A stretch of 64,000 nucleotides of DNA from Catonia carolina (taxonomy: Eukaryota > Arthropoda > Insecta > Hemiptera > Achilidae). The stretch's first letter is position 1. Every line of letters starts with the position of its first letter. A program made the position numbers and the translations under genes. The stretch is taken from NCBI GenBank assembly GCA_035578175.1, contig JAQMRL010000001.1:185515283-185579282 (forward strand), read 5' to 3'. Positions 43,764 through 58,582 of this stretch are shown one piece after another. The notes beneath the pieces are model-generated. The model was not told where the DNA came from. It was given only the letters and a program-made list of their open reading frames with translations, and made no database searches.

Positions 43764-46700
43764 CTGAAAATAATCACATCATCTTAATTCTTTAGTAAAT
43801 AAAATTTTTTGTAGAAGAATTATTTGTAAAAGTAACCACAAGACACTAAAGTTTTTAAACTTTCCATAAAATAATATTAAGTAACCAGAACACAACATTT
43901 ATGTAATAATATGATTCCCTCCAGTTAAGAAGAATGAAACCAAGCTTTCGTACACAAAACTTAATTATCTAAAAAATTCCATGTTAACAAAATAAATTTT
44001 ATTTTCAGCTAGAGCACTTTCTTATATTCAATAGACATGAATAAAATACAGAAAACAGAACCAAATTTACCAACATTGTAAAAATAAAAAATGTTATCCT
44101 TTCTCAAAGCAATCCATACTCTTGCTTCCTTAATATTATTTCAATATTGTATTTACTTCAATATAAAGTTTTCTAATGGTTTATGCAACGTAATTTATTT
44201 CTTTTGTTACTCGACTGTTTACATCGTTGAACCATTAGTTACAATGAAGTTGACAGTGCACTAGTTTTTTTTTTCAAAAGAACCCAAGCATCTGGACCAA
44301 ACTGTTTACTTTTTTTACTGAGATTTCACATTAACCCTTTATAGGTTGTTGTAAGTATACTTACCACTGGAAATAAAGTCTATTTTATTTAATAAAAAGC
44401 TATGTATTGAACCTTATTGGAATTTTACGGTGTTTTAGATGTTTGCTGGTAAGTAGGCTATCCACATTTTGAAATTAGTGTGCAGTGACCATTTGCTTCA
44501 ATTTTTGAGTTACACAAATGTGGCAAGGATTGATACTAGCGTACGCTACCGCTTTGTTTTGTTGTTACTTTTGTGCAGTGCTTAGAAAATTCGAATTTTT
44601 TACAGAAAAGCAACATTCATGCTAATACAATGTTGAGATACGTCATTCTACACATTTTTCTGTTATACAGAACTACAAGTTGTTTTAATAAGCATTCTTA
44701 CCACTAAACATTATGTGATTCCCATTTCAATATACGGTCCTTGGTAAGTATACTTACCAGGGCTTAATATAAAAAAGAAGAAATATCTTACTGCTCTGGC
44801 ACTAGAAATACATTATTCAAGTCCCTATAAAACAAAATTTAACATTTTACAACACGTATATATTTCTCCATAGTACTGCCCTATAAAGGATTAAGAAAAG
44901 AATTTCCAGACAACCAAAACAGAAGTCTGGAACAATTTTGACTTGATATAAATTTTAATTTACTGAAGATGTGTACAAGATACACGAAAGCGTTATAAAC
45001 ATTGGTAAGTGTTTTATGTTACCGTATTCTGGTGGTTAGAAAAATATATATTTCAATTTTAAATAATACGGCTGTTTAAAAATCCTACATAGGATGTTTA
45101 ATAAAATAATAATTATATTTATTCATAATGCATGATAGTTATCTTTAATCATCATAATCATCACAGCTGTTTGATTTATCAATGAATGCAATGCCAAGAT
45201 ATATACACAAAAACAGTGAGTTAACTACCTGAAAAAGGTTGCCAAAGGTGACAAAACAGAATTAACACTTCCACTAGCATTATTAGTTTCTTCATTTGTA
45301 TCACCACCATCGCTCAATGTCTTACGGCAAATTGGACACGTACCATGCTGAAACAAACAATTCCCTATGTTCAAATTGTTATCACCACAAATTTAACACC
45401 ACTTAAACTAATGAGAGACTCTTAACTGAGAATCCAATATTTAATGGAGAATTTCACAAGTTACTACAAAATGTTTTTCTTTGGAAGTGTAAATTGTACA
45501 GTAGGAATGTTTCTTCTTACAACGAGTAAACTGGTTTTTCAGGACCAAAACAAAATAAAATCTGGCATCATCTTCATAAATCATGGCTTAACAAGCAACA
45601 ACTGAACAGCTCATGAGATAGTGCCTTACAAGAAATACAGACACATCTTGCAAGATACTCAAAATCTAGATATTTAGGAAAGTTGTCGTGTGCTTCAGTC
45701 AATTTAATGCTTAGTAGCCACAGTTCTACGTTACATGTCAACATGTACAACTGACCAATACAGCAGTTTTTGAAAAAAAAACATAAATAAAAATTATTTA
45801 TTTGGAATACTAAAAACAACTCGAATCAATGTTTAACCCAACAAGAACGGAGATTTTTAACGATCACGCGGACTGTCATTTCACACCTAATAAAAACTCT
45901 TTTATTTCATTCAGTTTCATTTCTAAAAATTTCAAAAAATTACCATTTATTTATAAAGTATTTGAGCCGATATTGGACACAATGAGGAAGAGGAGAGTCG
46001 CTTTCTTTGGCCACCTTAGCAGACTGCCTGACTCAAGACTCATTAAACAGCTCCTTGACTACCAAATGAAGAATAAGATCCAAAACAAATGGATACAGGA
46101 AGTCATGTCAGACATGAGGAACTTGAATATAAATGAAGAAATGATCCAGAGACGAGAAGAGAAGACCATCCTAAAGGAGAAGAGGATAACCCAACTGCCT
46201 TTCAGAGAGAGAAGACAGCCGAATGCAGCTGTAGCAGAGAGATTGAGAGCCACCAGGTCAAGGAATATGAAATTGATGTGGGAACGAAGAAAACAACAGT
46301 GTGGTGCCACAACTAATTCCTCAAGGAACGCATGTCCATGAGTGACTTGAGTGCTCCAATTGGGGCGTAAATTAAAAAAAAAAAAAGTATTTGTTATTAG
46401 AACAACGTTTAAACCAAATTTTTCCGTTTTCATTTACGACCAGAATAAAAATTGAAATTTAAGAAAAAATATTTTTTTTTAGTAATATCACTTACGAAAA
46501 ACATACAAAAAAGTGTCACAAAATCAGTAAAAAATACAAAAACATATGTTTAGCTATATATACATAAATAAAGCAATTCATTGCAAAAAAAACAACGTTT
46601 AGATATTGAAAATTGATAGACCCATTCAAAAAATATCACACTTTCTCTGTTCAACAAAGTAACATGCTGGATGAAAAAAATGGTGAAAAAAAATCGCCTC

Positions 46701-49700
46701 AAAATAATGTGGCGTCTTTTCAATTTTTATTTACTCTTCTTCTATGCAAGTTCTGTCTCTTTTACGCATGTTGCTTAGTGTATTATCCTTTTCTAAACCG
46801 GATATCATAAATCAAAATATGTTATTGTTTATTTTGACGCTAATTGTAAGGTTTAACCGAGGGATAGACTAGCCGGGTAGTGTTAACCTTCTTTGTTTGA
46901 TTTTAGGGTCATAAAATTTATCGCTGGCACTTTTAATTTATTGATTTCGATTGTTACATTTCAAGCTAACTGATGATGTCATTCCCAAACAAATATATTT
47001 TTTTGTTGAAAAGTTATGGATAAAAACGTTCAAATTTTAGTACTGGCTGTTCAAAAAAATACCATATTTTTTCGCGTAACACCACTTCGTCAATTTTCAT
47101 CATACAAATATGCAAGATACATCAAATGAAAGAAAAAAAGTCTCTATCTAATTAAACTAAACTCGTTCAAAAATAATGAACAGTTGTAGAGATAATTCAG
47201 TATGAAGAAAGATGATGACGAATGAGTGATATTGGGTATTTATGTGTGTAAGGTTTAATGCTTGGAACGTATCTGAACAGTTTGCTCAGTTCCCTAGCAG
47301 AAATTCTAAGGCTGAGTAAGATGATCTGTCGGGTTTCTAAAGCTTTGATACACTCTTATTTTATCCACAATAATTAACCCTTTTAACAGCTTATGTGATG
47401 AAACTCCACATTCAGCAAAGAATTCACAACCGCACAATAAATTATTAAACAATTTTTATAAAATTTATATTCCTATACTACTGAACAAAACATAAATCAT
47501 ATATTTTACTGACAAGTTCAAGCCATGGAATGATGCATGGGCTATGATATACATGTTCACATGATAGCTTCCTCACTGATTCATTAACTTTAAAATCTTC
47601 CCAACAAACAGAACACTGTAGACTTGAATCTGTAACAATTATTAATAAGTAGATTAAACCAAACCAACAATTAACAGTTAATTTTGTCAATACAGAAAAT
47701 ACTCAGGTAAATAATTTTAAGACTAAAAAAATATGTACTGATTGGTCACCAAGTCTTATAATAGATTCTGAATGAGTTTACAGGACAAATAAAACAGATG
47801 ATGTTATACAGTTTATGGTGCATTCAATAGTCAGTATGCATATAGCTGAAAGGCACTGGCTGACAGGTGATCCTCATTCTTCAGGCTGAAGGACAACCTG
47901 CCATAGAAAGACTTAGCAAGGAGACTTTTAAAACTTATTCAGACGGAGATTCTGTGTAGTGAGTAAACAATGACAGATGGATTATACAATAGATTCTCCA
48001 GAGCTACAATGTTACAAGAATGAAACAACTATTACTTTTTTTTTATTTAATTTTATCGATTTTACCACAACTGAAAAATTCTTGTGGATAAGATCTAGCC
48101 AATAACAGCCCAGACCAGGTAGTAAGGTTGCCACTTTGCTTTGTCAACACCGCTCCAATAAACTCCACCGGACTTGTCGGTTATCTATATGCACTGACAG
48201 CAGATGTATGCAAACGATACATAATATGTAATATATCAATATAGTCCAACCCCGCTAATCCGAACTAATTGGGACCAAACCCCGTTCGGATCGGCAGAAA
48301 GTTCGGATTATCCGGGTTTTTCCAAGAAACATTTATAAAATGTACCTATTACATGTTTTATTAGGCATAATGCTGGGAACATTAATAGACTACTGAACTA
48401 GTAACCAAATACTGATAAAGGTATAAAAAAATTAAATAAACTTCTCTAGCCATTTAAAACAGAAAAACAAAAATGTTTAAAACACTACCTACAGTAATTA
48501 CGAACTACAGAACGGCCCCTCTGCCCGCGATTGCTCCATTCCAATAGTTTTTGTTCGTTTGCAAGCGTGAAGGTCATTGACAGTCGCTGGCGTGCCCTAT
48601 TATGTTATTTATAGCTCAACAGTCACTTTCTTTCCCTATGACTGTTGTTTACATTCCACAAAATAGGTTTGTCAATGCTCATGGAAAATGTGAAAGAACA
48701 ATTGATTAGAAAATCGTGGAAACCCCTCTGGCCGAGTCTAACAATCACGGAATAATCAGAAAATACAGATGAGAAACACGAAGTTATTGATCTTATGAAA
48801 CAAATCCCAGGCTGTGAAGAAACTGATGACACTGATATTGCAGAGTGGTTGTTGGCAGATAAAGATCAAATTATAACTGATGAGGATATTGTTTCAATAA
48901 TTAATCACGATTCAGACGAATATGTGGAAGATGAACCAGATGGAGCCCCGGTGATTTCACACACGGAAGCAGCAAAGGCGATGGAGAAATCACTGCAGTA
49001 CATAGAGCAGCAGCCTAACGCTACACCTGCAGACGTAATGTTTATGAGACGGTGGTTAAATACAGCGACGTCTGCTATGTTCTCATCACTCCGCCAACAA
49101 AAGATAACTGACTTTGTGAAAAGTGATCAATAATGCGTTCATGAGTAAACTATCCATATGTACAGTACGGAATTTATACTACTATTTTGTTTCCGTAAGT
49201 AAAATTTTTTTATTTTAATATAATATTTTTTTTAATTTTTTTAGGGTCAAAACGGGTTCGGATTAAGCGGGTTTTCGGATTAGCGGGGTTCCACTGTACT
49301 ACCGTTTTTTTAAGTCTTCAAAATCAAAATAGAATTTAATACGAATACAATTTCTATTAAAAAAATATTAAACTTGTCAATATAAAACATGTGCATATTA
49401 ATTTAAAACCTACATCAGGGATCCATGTTTAGTAGCGCTTGAGACAAAAACAAGGCCGGTAACATTAGCACAAGTGGATATCTGGACTCCACTAAACATT
49501 AGGTTTATGAGACAATTACGTGTATAGTTACCGAAAGAATCATACTTATAATTTAATAATTTTAAACTTTTGTGAACTGAAAGTGTTTGATCACTTTAAT
49601 TTCAGTTTTTTACAATATAAATATTAAAATTTTGTTGAAGTTCCTCTTCCTAAGACACAATTTATTTAATCGTATATTTCTTCAATTGTATTGCTTTCCA

Positions 49701-52700
49701 TTCTATTTATATAATTTGTTAAACGTTATATTATACATAGATAATGTAAACATTTACATCTTCATACTGTGGGCGCTAATAACCTTGTTGATTAAAAAAA
49801 TTTACATAGTTAAATTATATATTTTCACTGAACTTGAATGAAAAATCAAATAAGCTTTTAATTATTAACCTCATTGTATTATAAAATAACTTAAGATAAA
49901 TAAGTTTCCAAGTCATTAATATTTAAAAAAAAAAAAAAATACAAAGAAACTTAAAGTTTTATAATTTAATATACTGATATTATATACCTAATTGATTTTT
50001 GACCCATACTCTAAATACCTAAACGAATAAAATGCTTTGACACAATAGTCGCAAACAAAATGAATTTTACAAAAATAAAACGAGATTGACAAGTGAACAA
50101 GAAGGAATTCATGGACAGACTGATGATGTAATTGTACTTAAGGTCAAAGGCATGTGATTTATAATAATTCTAATTATCTGATAAGTAATGCAATCATATA
50201 GGATTAAGTAATGACACAACGTGGGAATGAAGGATTCGGTTGGCTAAAGTCAATTAGGTTACTGTGTTTTATCCCCCCTAAGTTCCGCCTTTATCAGCAG
50301 TCTATCAATTCAATCAAGATCTTTAATGTCTTAATTTCAATCTACTAACCAATTACTACTCTATAATACGTAAAATGAAAGATGAAGCCTGAGTTTGGAA
50401 CCGCGAATCTCATCAAGAAACAGAAAATTTCTGGTATGGCTCGTTTTGAAGCTTGGTTTTTTGTTATTTTATTCATATAAATTATAAAACACTGAAGTCT
50501 ATTAGGTATTTTCTAGTGACTTAAAAAGAAAATATGTACCTATTTTTTAGCGCATTTTTCACTTAGTCCATGTTTCAGAACATGTCACACGATCAATTTT
50601 AAGAGGAAAAATGTGACATTTTACAATAGTGTTTCTGAATGTTTTCTGATTAATTTCAGCTAAAATTCACCCTTAGTATAAAGGGTAAAGGAATTACAGT
50701 TTTTTAAAAAAAAAAGTTATTTTCGTTTTTGATGGACATAATGAGTTAGAACCAACGCTATTTCCCTTTAATTAACAAGGGAATACAATTACACTGCAAA
50801 TAAATGTTGTAAATGTGAAGGTTTTTTTCAGATGCATGGAAAATGTTAAAAAAACTTGCATTAAAAATGTGAGTTCGGCAGCGAGTTGTTAACGTTTGTG
50901 TTATGCTGCAGAGGAACACTGTAAAGTCTGGTTTTGAACTAAGTAGGTACCCAATTGAGAATCTTTCATAATTATGTAGTTACGTAATACGTGGCTCGTG
51001 TTCGACACAAAATGGAGGGAACGTTACATCACTTTACTGCCCGCTTACCCACTATGCAGTCCACTGCCCACTTTGAATTGATAAAATCCTTCTAAAAATC
51101 TACCTTTCCTTTAGAAAATTCGTTAAACATGGACTAAGTGAAAAATGCGCTAAAAACCCAATATATACTTTTTTCCAAATCACTAGAAAACGGCTGATAC
51201 ACTTCTGTGTTTCCTAATTTATACGAATAAAATAACAGAAAACCAAGCTTTAAAACGAGCCGTACCTGAAATTTTTCCGTTGCTAACTTGATGAGACATG
51301 CGGTTCTAAACACAGGCTTCATCTTTCATTTTATGTACTATAGTGGGCATTATTAGGCTAACTGATGCAGCCCACTTCCGTTCTCCAGCCCTTTTCTTGT
51401 TTCTTTAATACACATATACCAGAAGCCACAAAAAAGTACACATTGTGTCAGCTTCTGGTGGTAAATTTCTGTTTCAGACAAGAATCAGCTCTGCAGAAGG
51501 CACTAAAAAAGCACTGGTATATTACAGATACTGTAACACCCTTCCCAATTATTTAGCCTGACAAAATAAATGAAGTAACCAAATGCATTTTTTTTTTATT
51601 TATTTATTGAGTGATGATGCCTACATAAGCCTTGGGCTTGTGCGTAGGTAATGATATGTGGTGATTTACAGATGAAAAAATGCCACACCTGACCGGGAAT
51701 CGAACCCGGGACCCCGGCATAGTAGCCAGTTGTGCTGACCACTACACCACGGGCCGGCCTTATCTTAAGATTTCTTACGGTTGATAAAATAAACTCAAAA
51801 TCTGCTCCAAGAGACGAGGAACATGTAATGAAGGTAATATCACTTGCTATTCTTAAGGTAAGTCTATTATTATGCTTTTCAAGATTGATGAGCTCTGCTG
51901 TTCCACGCGTTTAGACCAATCAGAACGTTTGCCAGCGTTGTCAGATTGTGCCTGATAAACATTACGTGTACCTGCGTAAAAGAGCCACAGTAGTTCACTT
52001 GTGCTTGTATCTCGTACTGAACATATCGATTATAGACCGTGTTAACATTCAATACTTTATAATATAATCAGCTGATTGTATGTTCATATTATAAATTGTT
52101 ATTGAAGACCAAAAAAATGGCTAACAAAATATATAACAGAGCTATGAGAGCAAGTGTTGATAATGTTGCTGGCAAGTCATTGGCTAGCTATGAAGTGGGT
52201 AGGGGGCAATGCGTACATTCAGAGCTCATCAGCTCTGAAAAATAGTATAGATATTGTCTAATCGATAATGGAGCAATGTTTTATTCAAAGAAAACCTATT
52301 AAAAGTAGCAAACGTATTTTGAACAACCCACTAACTAATATTTTCTGTACGTTGGACCACAATTTTAAGTTTGTTAAAATCTCTTGAACCACAAGTTAAA
52401 TTATTAACAACTTTACACATAAATAAACTCACCAACTTGATCCTGTGTTATAACAACAAGAGGTATCTCTTGTATTTTGTCTTTAGCTAGTGGAGGAGGT
52501 CCAGTACCATCCATCTGATTCAACAGTTGGGTAACTATTGCGTCTAGTCCATCACGACCCCATGCGTAGTCACCGGGATTGCCCAGAAAGAGGCTAAAAA
52601 AAAAACGCAGCATAACGAATTAAGACAATATCTTTCAATAACAAGTCATCACTAAAAAGAATTATACTTAATAATAACACATTACTAACTTCATAATCTC

Positions 52701-55700
52701 ATTAATTTAAAAAAAAAGGCTTCGGGTACACATTCCTTTATAATAAAATTGTAACTACTGAATTAGTTAATGGGTACAAACAAATATTCTGCAATATACA
52801 AAATTAATTTTCTAAAATTATTACATTAAAAATAGGTAGCTATTGGTTTATGAGTACATTGAAATATAACTCAGTTGTACACCTAGCATTATAATCAGGC
52901 AGATATTTTCTTTTATGGTACATCAATGTAAGATATTTTTAAAATGTGTAAATACATAAATTAGCTAAATTCTTATCAAGTTCTTAATGCATCTAAAACT
53001 AGAACTGAAATACCACAAAAGAGAAACCAGATCTTTTGTAATACGAATTTAAAAGAACAATGATGACTTTTTGTAAGAATTCAACGCTCAACTGACGATA
53101 TTCACATTTGCAAAAACCCCGTCCTCTCTACTCAAGCATCAATAAACTTATATATTATTTACATTCTTATATATCAATTTTGAAAAGATAAATCAATGAA
53201 ATCTATAAAAAAATACATATCTACTATTAAAAGAAAAACTTATCAGAAGTACAAAACTGGAAACAATAACCGTCTCCTACATACAAAGACACAAAGAACT
53301 TAAAATTGTAGTAAGGTAAAAACGGGATGCAGCAATAAGTTTTTGCGAATAAAAAACTACAACCATAAGTAAAAGGTCAAAATGAGGAAAACTGGTTTGT
53401 ACATTATTAAAATTTTAAAACTTCAAACAAAAGGAAAAACTTGTCACTTAGTTCAATGTTAGACTGGCGTTTAATAAACTAGTAATTCAAAATGTGCAAG
53501 ACTCTAAACACTTATCATCAAAATCTAGGCAAAGACTTGTGTTCAAAAATACTGATCACAAATCAACTTCAAAAATTATTTACAATCACTATAATATTTT
53601 TTCCTTTGGTGACTAATCATTTAAATGAATGTTTCCATTTTCAACAATTCTAAAGACACAAAACTTGTAGCCACATCCAATATTTACTTTATGTATAAGT
53701 AAATAAATACCTTTGTACCAAGTTGTCTGGAATATTGAATTGGATACGTAAGGATTGGAAAAGGTTGTTGATTATAGGTTCCGAACCGGCAACATTACCA
53801 ATGCTGATACACAAAATAATTAGGTATAATTTCTATCAAACAAGTACAAAAAATAGAAACAAATGAAATAACATTCTCAAATAAGAATTTTTATGCTTTT
53901 CCATAACTTAATAAACCTCTTATATAAAAGTACGCACGACAAACAGTAGGCCTAATATTAAAAAAAAATAATTAAATGAAGTTATACTTCTAATGCCCTT
54001 ATTCACAGACATGATTACTATCCTTGTATTACAAATACATGAACAAAAACCCAAATATTTAACAAATACACTTGACAATTTCTATGAAGGATTTGTTTGT
54101 TTCCTTTAGAACAGTGATCTTCAACCCGCGGCCCGCCGTGTAAATTTTAGCGACCCGCAGAACGATTTCAGTTTTTGAACAAAGAGCTTAGAATATTGCA
54201 TCATTTTGTTGATTTTTAAACTAGTGAAAGAGAAAGAATGTCAAGTTTCCCATTGAACTGAAAAATCACCATTTTGATATTTTTAGTTTGGTTTTAAGTT
54301 TTGTAACATGTTTAAGTATCAGTATATGTTTCAATATTGATATTTACTGTCATTTTCAAGCAATATAAGCTTTAAAAAAAAATTATGTTATTTCTTTTAA
54401 CCTGACACAAAATGTTCATATGTGAGGCGGCCCAGGAAACCATGCCACATGTCGCGCGGCATTATTTCACAATACGGCGCAAAACAGTTGTTTAGGTCAA
54501 AAATATCAATTTTTCGAATTTGACGCTATCTGTTAGCTTAAAGTTTAAACTGTTAACTAAACTAACACTTCTGGTGGTAATAAAAAGAATTAATAGAGAA
54601 ATATGCGATTTATAAAAGCCTTGCACAGCTGACAAATCATGCCTCATGTCGCCATGTTAATTTTCCATAACGACATCAGGCATGGTTTATACTTTTAATG
54701 TTTACAGATTAGTTGACAGTTCTAAACACTTTTTTATATTTTTGTAAATCTTTCAATTATTTTTGTTTTAATAAGAGTTTATTTCATAACTTTTTACGAG
54801 AATCGTTAATAAATATGTAAAACCTCTTTGTGACAGTAGCAGTGGGCATGTTATTCGCCAGTTGATTTGTTTACTGTTTGTTTATGGATGCTATTCGTTT
54901 ACGCGTAAAATTATTATTGCTATTATGGCTAAGAATAAACATAAACATTGTATTTTTATTATTAGTAATGTGATTTTATTATTCTTTTATTGTCCCTAGT
55001 TTATAATGTAGAAGTTAGATTAGGGCTACTCTTATATTCCTTTCTAGGTATGCATCAACTTATCCAACGACGGTGCAGAATGTTGTTGATTTTTTGTACG
55101 GTTTTTAAATTTATGCTAGTAATTAATAATATTTTTTTAATATTTAAGTTAAGTGAAATATTTTTATTGTAGAAGTATAGTTTATTTGGTAATTCAAAAG
55201 TCTAGTTCTCTGCAGGATAAATTTTATTGTAATGGTACGGTAAATAAAGTAGGCTATAATTTGACAGTCGTTTGGACCAAACCGTATTTTTTTAATGTTA
55301 AGTAATTAAGCTACATTATCTTAGAAAACTATCATAATTATAACTTCTTATACAAAATAAATGATAGTTATTTCATAATAGAAAAGCAAAGTATTTCATT
55401 CAATTATATTTCAAGTGATGCTATTCTTTGACTTTTAAAGATCTTCTCAAACTTTACAGGCTGTTTTCCGAAAATTAGTATAAACTAAAACCATACATTC
55501 AAAAAATCATAAAAAATTTTATTTTCAGCCTAGAAGGCTAAATTTTTTTTTTAAATGTTCAGAATTAAATTTTCTTTTAGATGAGGCAATAAAACAAAAA
55601 TGCATTTTTGAGACATGTGGCATGATTTCCTGGGCCGCCTCACATATATGTTTATACTATATATTTTCATATACAAATATACATACATACGTAGATCAAT

Positions 55701-58545
55701 GCAGCCCTCAAGCCCACCCATAATAAAAATTTGGCCCTTTATTAAGATAAGGTTGAAGAACACTGCTTTAGAATGAGTTATGAGTCATAATGCATTAGTA
55801 ATAGTTTTCTTACTCCATTATGTGTGTTCATGTAATCTGTTCAATTTAAGTACAATAAGCAACAAAATGACCCAATGAGATGAGGATATGTATAACGTGT
55901 AAATGAGATGTAGTCTTGTAAAGAATCAGGCTGAAGATTCTTGAGAGAGTATAGTAAATTTGACCCCAACCATCAAAGTACACTGGTAACCACTGTCTAG
56001 CATTCAAATCCATATAAAAGTTACTACATTTACAAGGATTTGAACCAGGAACATTTGCCTCCAAACGTGTTGTATGTTTAGATCAACAGCCGAAAGGCTG
56101 GTTTGAACCTCTAGAAGTTTTACCAAGTAAAACGAGGAGTAAAGTGGTTTACCATTGTCTTCCTCACCGAGTACAACAGTAGCCTATGCTTATCAGCATG
56201 CCATGCCCTCCGAAAAGCATCTACTTTGCACCCTGCAAATGACACCTTCACTTCATTCACCTCAAGGTCTGACTGTATAATGAAATTCATTACTCTCAGA
56301 GGAGATAACTCTAGCTAGTGTCTTTTACACCTCTACCTCTTCTGTTCTTAAATAGTTCAGTTATAATTGGCTGACCACGTGAAACGAAACCGAACTATTT
56401 TTTGTAGCCCTGGAATTAGCAGATCGAGTGCAAATAATGTAACACTCCACCTGCATCTCATGGATGACTCCAAATATCAGCTATTAACTACTAACCAGCT
56501 GACTCACAGCAAAATATTACCCCTAGACCAATCCGATCGATCAATAATATTAAACCACAAAATTGTATTTCATATTATCATCATAAACTCACTTTAATTT
56601 TGTGGTCACACAGCACCCACTCTTTAAATTATAGTACAAAAATTAGCAAGTTTAAGTTAGGGTATTTTTACTTTCTCTTGCCTATATGAATATATAGGAA
56701 GGAAAGTATTGTTTTCATGTCGATTTTTCGAAATCGAGTTTTCACCGGATCTATACGTTTTCAGACCCCCTGAACCCAAAAAACATGTTTTTAGCGATTG
56801 GTCTGTGTGTGTGTGTGTGTGTCTGTGTGTGAACAGAATATCTCAAGAACGGAACATCGTACGAACTTGAAACTTGAAACTTAAGTTACATACCACTACC
56901 GGACGCGACATGAACATTTTCATCAAAATCGGTCAACCGGAAGTAGTAGTTTATTCGTATAATTTTTCAGTTTTTTGCGATTTTCTCAAAAACTGGTCCT
57001 ACGATTTTTTTTAAAATCGCCTATTTTACTCAATTTTTTATTCTCTACAAGATAGGGTAGGCGCCATTTTTGCTGAAATTCTCGGTGAGGCTGTTTTCAC
57101 GTAAAAACGTTGTTTTTTTAAGATTATGGCTTTAATATAAATTTTAGCGCAAAAACTTAAATAATAAAAGTTGTAGAGAATTTAAAAACCTACAACTTTT
57201 GTTTCAAACATTTTTTTGTATAACGCTTAGTTTAGCGGTAATTTGCGATTTTCTGTTTTTTTTCTCACGAAAACGTGAGAAAAATCGATTTTTTTAACAT
57301 TTCGGTCTTAGTATGCATTTTACGACAAAAGTGTATATAATAAAAGTTATAGAAAATTAAAAGATCTACAACTTTTGTTTAGAGCATTTTTCTCTACAGA
57401 GCCTAGTTTAGAGAGAAAGAGTGATTTTCCGTATTTCTAAGCCAAACTGAGGTTGATTTTCATTTTTCATCATTCACTCATGATTAAAATAAGGTTATGT
57501 TTTTGAGGTTAGTTTTTTGTTTATTTCTAATATTTTATTAATAATGTTAGGTTTATTGTTGATTATTTGCATTGGCAAGAGAAAGTTGTGTGAGTGTTTC
57601 ACACCAGATTTTTTACATTATCTAAATGTTAAGACGTGTTCTCTACTTCCTTTGCTATCTTGGCAAAAAAACATCAAATATGAAACACTTGATAAAAGAT
57701 AATACTGTGCAACTGGTAACAATTATAACATAATAATAAAAATCTGGTGTGAAACACTCACACAACTTTCTCTTGCCAATGCAAATAATTAACAATAAAC
57801 CTAACATTAGTATTAAAACATTAGAAATGAACAAAAACTAACCTCAAAAACATAACCTAATTTTAATCATGAGTGAAAGACGCAAAATGAAAATCAACCT
57901 GATTTTGGCTTAGAAATACGGAAAATCACTCTTTCTCTCTAAACTAGGCTCTGTAGAGAAAAATGCTCTAAATGAAAGTTGTAGATCTTTTAATTTTCTA
58001 TAAATTTAATTCTATACACTTTTGTCGTAAAATGCATATTAAGGCCGAAATGTTTAAAAAATCGATTTTTCTCACGTTTTCGTGAGAAAAAAACAGAAAA
58101 TTGCAAATTACCGCTTAACTAAGCGTTATATAAAAAAATGTTAGAAATAAAAGTTGTAGAATTTTAAATTCTCTACAACTTTTATTATATAACGTTTTGC
58201 GCTAAAATTTATATTAAAGCCGTAATCTTAAAAAAACAACGTTTTTACGTGAAAACAGCCTCACCGAGAATTTCAGCAAACATGGCGCCTACCCTATCTT
58301 GTAGAGAATAAAAAATTGAGTAAAATAGGCGATTTTAAAAAAAATCGTAGGACCAGTTTTTGAGAAAATCGCAAAAAACTGAAAAATTATACGAATAAAC
58401 TACTACTTCCGGTTGACCGATTTTGATGAAAATGTTCGTGTCGCGTCCGGTAGTGGTATGTAACTTAAGTTTCAAGTTTCAAGTTCGTACGATGTTCCGT
58501 TCTTGAGATATTCTGTTCACACACAGACACACACACACACACACA

Positions 58546-58582
<37 letters not shown>

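Noticed and set aside
46059..46433. 124-codon minus-strand frame inside the ligase intron
   Set aside because: Opposite-strand shadow of the LINE-like tail at 45955-46345; no ligase homology.
49587..49841. Hydrophobic 84-codon frame
   Set aside because: Extremely AT-rich; Ile/Leu/Phe/Tyr composition is what random AT-rich DNA gives.
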